Below are positions 47,499 through 64,000 of a DNA stretch of 64,000 nucleotides, in pieces (the stretch's first letter is position 1; each line of letters starts with the position of its first letter). The translations under genes were made by a program, and so were the position numbers. Location of the stretch: contig NC_085110.1 of NCBI RefSeq assembly GCF_030269925.1, positions 5,704,001 through 5,768,000 on the forward strand, in the 5' to 3' direction. The DNA is from Bombyx mori (Eukaryota; Arthropoda; Insecta; Lepidoptera; Bombycidae). The notes below the pieces were generated by a model. It saw only the letters and a program-made list of their open reading frames with translations, had not been told where the DNA came from and did not search any database.

Positions 47499-49300
47499 AG
47501 TACCGTCTTTAATAAACGGTGCATCTTGTGCACTATGAAATGTAGTAGGTAAAAAATTATCCCTACATCTACTCATTACAAAAAATGTTTATTATACACT
47601 ATATTTTATGATATTAAAACTTATCAGCAAACAAATCAAGCGAATGTCAACAGACAAACATGTAAACCATCACTTTGCACCAATCTAGTGTGAGCAAGCG
47701 AAGAAAACCTAGTCAATCTTAGTACTTATCAATTTGAACTGACAAAACCGAGCGAATGCTAGCAAATCCCATAGTCCTTAATTCATTTTCAACCCTTGTC
47801 CGCTAAGATTGACTAACAAGTGCACATGTGTCTCGGATGTTCAGTTTGTACGGCTAGCAGAACTTGTGAGAACATTCGTTCTCATCAAAAATTCTTAGCC
47901 TCTATTTCTTAACTTGCTTACATTGGATTTATGCACATTTTTAGTTGTGATTTAAAGTAATATGATTTGAAAACAAACAATTTTTTTTAAATTCAATTGA
48001 ATATCTTACCGCAAGTTTTTATATTTTATTGAAATGCACTTTACCAGCATGTATTGGAGTTTATTTGTGTCCTCCATGCAAGTAGCATCAGTAGGGTTGC
48101 CAAGTGATCATTATTGCACTTTTCAATATTTGTCAAATAATAAACTGTTTAATATGATGTATTTTAAGTTCTTATTTCATAATCATTATTTATATTTAGT
48201 AAACGATGTATTTAAATTACCGTCAAATTTAAAATGTAAGAGACCACATATTGTAATAAATGTGCACAATATTTAATCTATTAAAGTAGATTATTCATTG
48301 ATGTTTCGCAGCCTTATGCATAAGACTATTTGATTTAGACTGGCTGTTGGGCTTTAAGCTAATAAATATTGCATTTTTCTAATAAATTTCGGAATTTGCC
48401 AAATGATAGATTTAATTACTTATAGAGCCGCTCCACATATTACACTAGAATCATGGTATATAGTGTCCTAGATCCACAAAAATATGTGAATCAGTTCCAC
48501 GTTCATTATTAAGGTGTTGTTCTCCCTAATCTCCCATGAAAGTGCAACTGCCCTAACAATAAGACAAGCACATTAAAAATTTTAAATTACTGGATTAAAT
48601 TTTTTAGTCTTCAAAAATGCAGATTCGTTTTCTATCTTTTTTTAGATCAATATGTGCAAATGTTCACAAAATTATTATGGATATGATACAATCATGGAAT
48701 GAAACAATAATGAATAAACCAGATTAGGTCGTGCAAGGCGTGTTGCGATGTTTATCGTCTTCTTCGTCGACGGGAATCACCATTGTGACCGTTTTCTGTA
48801 ATAAAAAAAACACATTTTCGTTAAAACTTTTAAAAATTTGTGTTTGCAGATATTTAAAGTAAAATAACAAAACAACTATTTTGCAGTTGTCTGTTATAAT
48901 AATAATCATGGTGCGATGAAAACAAGAATAGGATATAGCCAATTTTGCTAACAGTAAAATTTCTTTCAAAATGGTCTTAATTCAGCAGAAAAGGCTTCAT
49001 CATTAATTCATTTAGGGAAGTAATATGTTTAAATTTCAAATCAGTGATTTAAGGTATTTGGTGTTTGGACTGAAAGAATTTGATCATGTTTTTTCTTTCA
49101 TAATTTGAAAATGACTATGCCTAAGTGTCGATCCTGTTCTTATTTTCTTTTGCACAGTTTACGTTTTATTTTAATACATGAATTATGTACCGTTTAGTAA
49201 TATTGTAATAAGGCATTTGTAGTAAATGTGTGTGTATATGTTTGTGCGTATCAATATGAGGTAAGTTTGCATTGGTTTGAATATAACAAACCTCCAAAGT
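47499..49300. other. Intergenic region, 3' flank of the helicase gene
   Basis: An inverted repeat TAGTCAATCTTAG / CTAAGATTGACTA lies near 47710 and 47803. A minus-strand AATAAA at 49165-49170 may end the helicase transcript. No gene recognised. Confidence 0.4.
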
Positions 49301-56856
<7,556 letters not shown>

Positions 56857-57253
56857 TGTGTTTTTAGCTATACAAACGATGATGCAAAACACCTAATTCT
56901 AATTATAATCTGATTTATTAAATGTAGGCACTTTTTTCTCGTAAATGTTGAACTTAGTGTTCAAACTTATTAGCGCACCGCTAGACGAAACGATCTAAAT
57001 GATCTCAACGAACTACAAAACAAGATGGCGAATGGCGCTGGATGGAAAATATCGGACATTTTTTAAGAGATTTTATGACCTGGTAACTAAGACCTTTAGG
57101 TCAAGTTTTATTTTAATTTATATTCTTATTTCTATGAAAAATTTTAATATAAAGTGAAATGAATTGAAGTTGATTAATACGAACTATGGCATGAAATGAA
57201 GTGAAATGAAATGAGATGAGATGATATGGATGAAATATAATCTCAGTAAAATG

Positions 57254-57528
57254 CAAGGGCGGATCCAGCTTTGGCGCCAGGAGGGGGTCACATAGTCAAA
57301 TTTAGATGCGTTCGTTCCCAAGCGTTTGCCATTATACAAAGTTATTAAATTAATTAAATATTGAAGGTATGTAGTTACATAAAATCTGTATGGTGACAAA
57401 ATATATAAATAAAATCATAAAAAAAAAAAAAAAAAATCATTATATTCAATTAGTGGTCCACCTAAGTCCTGGAACCAGCTCAGGGGGTGGTCATGACCCC
57501 CATGACCCCCCCCCTGGATCCGCCATTG
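57254..57528. mobile_element. hAT-like MITE with 8-bp target duplication
   Basis: A 275-bp element with ends CAAGGGCGGATCCAG and the inverse of CAATGGCGGATCCAG (one mismatch), flanked by GTAAAATG at 57246-57253 and 57529-57536. The related unfilled site at about 58033-58040 has GTAAAATG once. It has no coding capacity; a poly(A) run lies inside at 57418-57436. Confidence 0.85.
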
Positions 57529-57671
57529 GTAAAATGGTGGTCATTTACTGAGACTTTTTCAGTGGACTTTTTGCAGTATCCCGAGAAGTTACGTTTAGCG
57601 GCTTTGTTTCATTTTCCCACATTTGTGCACTTTTAGTCATGTCTTAGTTTAATTTATATTCTTATTTTTAT

Positions 57672-57740
57672 GAAAAACCAGCTGACCCGGCAGACTTCGT
57701 AGTGCCTCAATCAATAAATAAAAGACCTAAGTTTTTTGTA
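57672..57740 (+). repeat. Short conserved insect repeat fragment
   Basis: The block starting CCAGCTGACCCGGCAGACTT resembles fragments dispersed in many insect genomes; related to the blocks at 18988 and 24905. Confidence 0.4.
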
Positions 57741-58825
57741 TAAAATAAACATAGAACAAACAAAAGGAATCCATCCGACGGGGGACACATCAAAGGAAAA
57801 ACGAAATTGTTATTTTTATTTAATTCCGAGCATTTTCATATTCATCTACCTTTTAAACCTTCTCTGGACTTCCACAAATAATTCAAGACCGAAATCAGCC
57901 ACATCGGTTCAGCCGTTACCGAGTTTTAACGAGACTAACGAACAGCAATTCATTTTTATTTATAGAAGATAGATAGCAATGCTAGGAGCAGAGCGGAGCC
58001 GCTAAGAAGATATGGAATGAAATATAATCTCAGTAAAATGGTGGTCGTTTACTGTGATTTTTTCAGTGAACTTTTTGGAGGATCCCGAGAAGTTTCATTT
58101 TCCCACATTTTTGCACTTTAACAGCTAAGAAACCACCGTTATTACCCATTTAAACCTGAAGAAAAACTAAATAGACAAAATAAAACAAATCACACAACTG
58201 TACTCTTCGCGTTCCCGCCAAAAAGTTCAAATATCGGACAGTATCGGTAAAACCTAATAGTGAAGATCGGCTCATCGAGACGAACGAGTCAATTCTCGAG
58301 TATTCGAATCTAAAGGTGCTCGAACACTGACTCAAGTAAAATTGAGCACTAAATGTATTAGTGTCAAAGCGTGACGTGACGTGAGTGTTGAGATATTGTC
58401 ATGCCATTAAATTAAACGTTAGATAACTGGTTGTAAAATTCCAACTTGTCTTCTACTTTACGATTTTCTTTATATGTTTACATTAGGCCTCTTTTAGTAT
58501 GTAAGCAGAAAGTTTTTTTTTTTGTAAATATGAGTCGTCTATTATCAAAGGTGGCAATCTGTGTATTTGGACAAAAAAATGTTATTGATATGTCAATACA
58601 GATTGATTTGAATATAATCGTCTCCTTCAAAGAATACGGTTCAAAACCTGCATTAAATAAAGATTAATACTTAACCTGTTTATATCTAAGATGTCGTTCA
58701 GAAGAGTTTTGTGACTGCCAATGGAATACAAAGTCAATAATTCGTTTTTCTAATTTACCAATAATTGTCCAAAAGTCACATTGCCGGCTTTGTTAATAGT
58801 CGACTCATATGTCCTTTTTTTCTTT

Positions 58826-58970
58826 AACCTTAACTAGCAGGTGAGCTCACGGGGCTCACACCTGACGATGTTGCTAATACGAACCCTAGCAAGAGCCGGG
58901 CTCTACCACCGGATCGGAAACGTGACCCACTGAGAAGATCCGGTGAGAAACTCAGTGGGCCTCGAGTATC
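58826..58970 (-). mobile_element. Family B copy, first of two
   Basis: GCAGGTGAGCTCACGGGGCT to GAGAAACTCAGTGGGC, antisense, ending where the next T-run begins. Confidence 0.75.
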
Positions 58971-58971
58971 T

Positions 58972-59170
58972 TTTTTTTGTTTTCTTACCTAAGCTGATAG
59001 CCTTGAGAGGCTATATCAGCGTCGCCTTAGCTAGTAGGTGAGCTCACGGGGCTCAAACCCGATGACGTTGCTAACACGAACCCTAACAAGAGCCGTGCTT
59101 CGCAGAATCTACCACCGGATCGAAAACGCGACCCACTGAGGAGATCCGGCGAAAAACTCAGTAGGCGTTG
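58972..59170 (-). mobile_element. Family B copy, second of two
   Basis: T-run at 58972-58978, then CTTACCTAAGCTGATAGCCT through GTGCTTCGCAGAATCTACCA to AAAAACTCAGTAGGC. Head-to-tail with the previous copy. Confidence 0.75.
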
Positions 59171-60184
59171 TCTGAGAGTGTCGAGTGCCAACTCGTTTCT
59201 TTATGTTATTAATATTCGTGCCAGTATCCATAGATAATTATAAGGACCACTCTAAGTAGAAAAGATCCTAACGGGACGATATTGCCGTAGTATTACGAAT
59301 TCAAACTAGTTTATGGGAATCTTCGCACAGAATAAACTTAATGTGTCTAATTTGAAGCATCCCATGAGACATGAAATGATGATCAAAAGTCTTTAAAAAT
59401 ATATAAGCGCTATCTTATATTACATGTCCAAAATGTTTAGGCTATAAGTTCTAGTGATTATAATATGCGAAAGTCCATGCTAGAAATTAAGTTTGTAAAA
59501 TGTAAGCATCTTCATAATAATTGTTCTCCACATACTGATATGAAATGTCGTTGACGAAATTTAATGTGGAAATATGACTTCTATAAAGCTGCATACATAA
59601 TCGTGTTCTATAACTAAACAGCATCTAAGAATCACGACTAGGGGATATAACTACTCTTGTAAAAATGTAAAGGCGATGAAATGATTCGCCCTGCCTGTAC
59701 TTACGCAGTACGCTCAAAATTCGTGCCAATTAAAAATCGAGTTTTTAAATATCTCAATCAGTTTTGCATTCCAACGAGTTACCTATTACATGTTCGATTC
59801 CATATCAGTTTAAAATTAACATTATTCAGACTGACGGCAAATGGATTGCGTAAACTGCGGCAAGCAAGACTGACATCAATCGTCATGAAGAGAATGTCAT
59901 TTATATGATTTAATCTTAAGTGCCTAAAATTTCATGCAAAAGGCTGGGATCCATTTTCTGCGTTGTTGTTGTGACATTTTGCGATCTCGTTGCTTGAATG
60001 AAGGACTGAAAGCAAAATTTAATCTACCTAAAAAAATATATATTTTCGGACTTTATTATACTCATGAGACACTGAACATTTTAAGATGTGTGAGAATAAA
60101 ATTAGTACTTAAGCCGCTTTTAAAAACAATGGGTTGAAAGTAAGGAGTATGATAGCATGAAGCAATTTCCGTTTTAAAGCAATA

Positions 60185-63100
60185 ATGGAGCTTAATCTAA
60201 CTCCTTCGGATACTGGAACCACCATGGAATATTCGGATAACTCTTCGGACTGCAAATATGTAATGAACAATAATGAACAGTATTCAGTTATAAGAATACC
60301 CGAGGACAGTGAAAAATCGAGTAAGCATTCGTCCAGAAAGCAATCTAAAAGAAGAAAAAAGAGCTCTAATCATACGAGAACTCTTCCACGAATTATAGTA
60401 AAACCTTTGCCACCTCCGCCACCACCTGAAACACGAGAATGGATGGCAGCTTCATCCTATACAGAACCGCCTCCCAATACGAGGCCATCAACAATGCGCG
60501 AAGTGTTGGCCAGCATTCCAGGATTTTGCCTAAAGCCTCGTAAACGCAACAGTAAAAAGCTATCTACTGCAGCTCAACTTCAGCAAACTCGGGAAGGCTG
60601 TATTGATTTGGAGACACCGGATTCAATATTAGTAAACACTAATATTAGGGCTTTACTGAATAAGCATACATTCTCACTGTTGCCCCCTTTGTATCAATAT
60701 AAGTTGGGTCAGTTATTACCCAGTGTAGACAGACTCACTCCTTCAGGCCGTTTGAATTCTTCTAGTCTTAATAATGAATTTTTTGCTAGAGCTTGTATAG
60801 AGTGGCAAGAAAGTCTATCTGGAGGTGAGTTCACACCAGAGAATCAACAGAAAATGAAGACTGAAGCTGAAAGGGAAAAAAGTAAGATAGACCCATGGAA
60901 AATAAAACATTTTGAACCATTCTGGGGAGAGAAGCTTAGAAAAGAAAAATCTTCTGTGAACTTAAATTCTGAAAGACCATCTTTGAAGACTACAATAAAG
61001 TTAAGACCCACTGCTTCAATTACCAGTAGCAGTACTGTTCCAAAAATAAAAAAGAATAAGTCCTCCAGTACCAGCAAAAGAATGCGCTCAGTTGGTGCTG
61101 TTACCAGATCTTCATGTAAAACTGATGAAATAACTGATGATTCTGTTGGAATCAGCACTAAATCATCAGCACCTGTTCCAGATCTATTACCTATCAAACA
61201 TATTAAAAACCAAACACAAAGCTACGAAGAGTGCCAGGTTGATTTTAATTTCTCAGATTCCTCATCTACACAGAGGATTGATGATTCTGTCTCCTCAACA
61301 CCAGTAGATCCATTACTATTACCTGATACTGTGTCTGACCGAACTGAACTTAAACAAGAATCAGATATCTCAGCAGTGACCATTGAAGATTCAATCCTAT
61401 TGAAAGATAGTCCGAAAGTAAAGGAAGATATAATTGATTCAGATAGTAACTCACATGAACCTCCAAAGAGATTAAGTGATGATAATGAAGAATATAATAC
61501 AGCTAAGAGGATAAGGTTTGAAGGAGATTATGCTATGGATAATGCTAGTTTTATGCCTCATAATACAGATTCAAGCATTATTAATTACTCAGACACAGAA
61601 ACAAATTATGGCAACGAGCAAGTGTGCCCTAATAATGAGATTTTATATGTGAGACAAGATCATCCTGATACAAACAGTGAAGATAGTAAAGCAACACCGT
61701 CAGGTTATGAATATGATGAAAGAAGTGAATCTTCTATCTCAAGTTTGAAAATAGAATCACACAACATAACTAATGTTACCGTCGCAATTGAAGAAAGTGA
61801 AAATATAGAAACTGCATGTGGGGAACACAGTATTGAGGATGCAGAAGATAACAAGGAAAATGAAAAAAAAATGCCACTAATTAAAGATGTGGAGAGAGAA
61901 TATATGCCAATCACAATTCAAGAGACTACCGAAACAGTTCAAACAGATTCTGATGACAAAGAGACATTAAAATTAATTGAGGTGACTAATGAGGTTCCAT
62001 GCCATAATTTGAAAAATATGGAAGAAGAAAACATAGAAGTTCCGCCTAAAAGTGAAAAATCACTAAACAAAAATGAAATTATAGAAAATACTGAAAAGTG
62101 TGGTGAAAAGCCTAAACTGCCACAAAATGATCTCAACAGCTATGATGACCACTTTAAGGATGCGGAGTCCTACATTCTAGAAACAGGGCTTAACATCTTA
62201 ACATCCCGTGAGTTATTTTTTTTTTAAATGTTAAATTTTGTCATACAGTTATATTGTGTATCTATTACTGTGTCAACTACTGTATTGTATTATAATTATT
62301 TTTTTGTTAGTATATGTTGTAAAAAACCCATATAAATCTTACAGAGAGTGATGATGTCAAGTATACTGCCCAACCCAACTTAATGGAAGTGTCTTCATAC
62401 ATCAGTGAAACAAGTAAGTATCCAATCATTATGTCAAATGGTCTACCCTCAATTTACAAATATCAATAATTCTATTGACAAAAGGTCTCACTTAAATTTG
62501 TTATTTTTTATTTCATTTCTCTGCTTCAGATGTAACAGCAGTAGTGACAATGCCATTATCACACCATTCGTCAATACCAATGATGGAAGTTGCTAATACA
62601 CCAGTAAGTTTATAATTTTTTTAACAACTTAAAAAGAAAAAAATGTTTTTGGCGTGGTATATCTTGACATTAGAGTCATAAGTTTTCAAATTTTCAATTA
62701 TAGCAATTGCAATGTTTTTTCATAAATATTGTAAATATCTAGACTTCTATATTATGTTGCACCCCTTTGTTATAGGTAAATGTACTTCAAAACCCTTCTT
62801 TTTAAACAGACTAGGTCTTTTTTTACATATTAATTTCCTTCACATTTAATAAGTATCAATAATTCAAATTATTGTTGTCAGTACAATTTGAACTATCTGT
62901 TCAATATTTTAATACAACAGAAATGTTTTTAATGTTATCAGTACCATCAAACACAATACAATTAATTTACAGATTGTGTCATACCCAGATGACAGCACTC
63001 AAGATCCAGCTAAGCCAAAGACTTCAGCTGTGCAATGGAAAAATGAAAACAATTGGACTAATACTGAAAGTAACATGGGATTCACTACATTTGAAACTAT

Positions 63101-63887
63101 GAACACTTTAAACACAAAAAATGTGAGCGAAGATACTAAGGCGTGCATGGATGACATAAATACAAATGATGATCCATGCATTTACAAAGACGACAGAGAT
63201 GCAAACTTTAACATGGAATCTTCAAATTCTTCAGAAAGCTGTCAATCAATGAAAGATGTTGCTGTAAAGCAAGAATTAGATATAGTGCCCTCTTTAGTGT
63301 CAAGTGCAAATATCACAAACGTACCTCATTCTGGGTCATTAACCCACATTGCAAGATCTTTGAAGAAATCAAAGATTGGAAAAGAATCAAATAGGTAAAA
63401 CTAGTTTTCTTTTTGCCTATATAAATGAAGTGCTTACAATATTTACAATAAAATTTATATAATGTGTTTAATTAGTGTGTATATAACATAGGTTTACCAT
63501 TACTTTACTATAGAGGCGATAGACATTAGAGTGTGAATGCAGTACTTTCCTATTAGCTATCTTTCCAATCTAATTAAACTTGAAAACTTTACTGGCAAAT
63601 CAAAGCTGATACTATGAGCACACAAAATAATAACAAACATTGTTTTCAGGAGCCGTAGCTCAAACAAGGTACCACCTGGTGCTGTGAATCTTGAGCGCAG
63701 CTACCAAATATGTCAAGCTGTAATACAGAATAGTCCCAATCGGGACGCCCTGCGAGGCCAACTGCGGCCGCCTCCTGCGCTCCTGTCCCGTCCTGCACGC
63801 GCGCTACGACCGCCCGCGCCCTCGGTGCCACAACCACACCCATTGCTACTACGACAGCTGCCTGTCTCGGTTATGGCACACACTGAG
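60185..63887 (+). CDS. Asx: Additional sex combs (ASXL family), 5' part; continues past the edge
   Basis: Chromatin regulator that activates the deubiquitinase Calypso/BAP1 in the PR-DUB complex, which removes ubiquitin from H2A. Plus-strand exons: 60185-62207, 62345-62413, 62530-62603, 62973-63394, 63650-63887, all phase-consistent; 942 codons so far, with a GTAAAA donor at 63888. Features: basic N-terminal stretch (KQSKRRKK), LPRIIVKP followed by a proline run, then the DEUBAD region about 104-246: REVLASIPGFCLKPRKR, KKLSTAAQLQQTREGCIDLE, ALLNKHTFSLLPPLYQYKL, NNEFFARACIEWQESLSGGE, FEPFWGEK. The rest is acidic, Ser-rich and low complexity. A HARE-HTH domain, found at the vertebrate N-terminus, is not seen here. 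The C-terminal PHD finger expected of the family would lie beyond the window. The start is the first ATG of an open frame; a leading non-coding exon is possible. Confidence 0.93.
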
Positions 63888-64000
63888 GTAAAACAATTCA
63901 TTTCCTGTTCTTCTGAGGCCGGCAGTTAGTTAATATTAGTTACATATTTATTTTCACAACAATATACAACATAATGGACTCATGTCCATGGACTGCTTTT

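Larger units (their letters stand above)
57100..58112. repeat. Diverged local duplication
   Basis: The sequence around GAAATATAATCTCAGTAAAATG, then TTTTTTCAGTG.ACTTTTTG and CATTTTCCCACATTT occurs twice, at 57223-57640 (split by a MITE) and 58010-58110. An AATTTATATTCTTATTT block is also doubled (57114, 57651). Confidence 0.7.
58113..60184. other. Intergenic region upstream of Asx
   Basis: Apart from two family B copies nothing is recognised. The Asx promoter and any 5' non-coding exon should lie here; a TTTTAAAG acceptor-like sequence is about 7 bp before the Asx ATG. Confidence 0.4.

Noticed and set aside
48752..48795. Exon-like segment with a strong acceptor downstream of the helicase stop (minus strand)
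   Set aside because: The only donor that could reach it, overlapping the TGA at 49301-49303, gives just a few extra residues in frame; no independent support.

Overview
The window looks like a piece of a lepidopteran nuclear genome, most likely a silkworm (Bombyx). The background is AT-rich, genes are split by introns with GT-AG borders, and the DNA is full of short interspersed repeats of types I associate with Bombyx (family names are from memory). Four families recur. Family A is a tRNA-derived SINE of about 450 bp, Bm1-like. Family B is a second poly(A)-tailed element. Family C is a short retroelement tail ending in a GGGCAATAAA-type end. Family D is a set of decayed jockey-like reverse transcriptase fragments.

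Layout from left to right. 1-6.7 kb is repeats and unassigned AT-rich DNA. 6.9-9.8 kb, minus strand, is urate oxidase with a peroxisomal SKL end; its first exon is unresolved. 15.0-33.0 kb, plus strand, is a complete 12-exon, 600-residue MAGUK (varicose/MPP6 type) whose introns carry SINEs, a broken mariner and a MITE. 34.9-36.7 kb, minus strand, is a TPGS2-like tubulin polyglutamylase subunit. Its last two exons lie in a 795-bp direct tandem duplication, and one of its introns appears to start with GA instead of GT. 37.9-39.7 kb, plus strand, is intronless tRNA-dihydrouridine synthase DUS3L. 41.7-47.5 kb is a DNA transposon with 34-bp terminal inverted repeats, a frameshifted transposase and an RTE-type LINE inserted into it with its own target-site duplication. 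49.3-56.9 kb, minus strand, is a DDX5/DDX17 (Rm62/p68) DEAD-box helicase with a long RS- and Gly-rich C-terminal extension. 57-60 kb is intergenic with a hAT-like MITE and two adjacent family B copies. 60.2 kb to the right edge, plus strand, is the 5' part of Additional sex combs (Asx), which runs off the window.

The host genes are unrelated housekeeping or developmental genes in alternating orientation and do not form a pathway. The most noteworthy features are structural: the nested transposon whose reading frame is restored if the LINE is removed, the tandemly duplicated TPGS2 exons together with the GA-AG intron, and a MITE whose 8-bp target duplication can be read against an empty paralogous site in the same window. 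I did not find evidence of a new multi-gene biological system. Homology statements rest on recognising conserved motifs by eye; no search was run.
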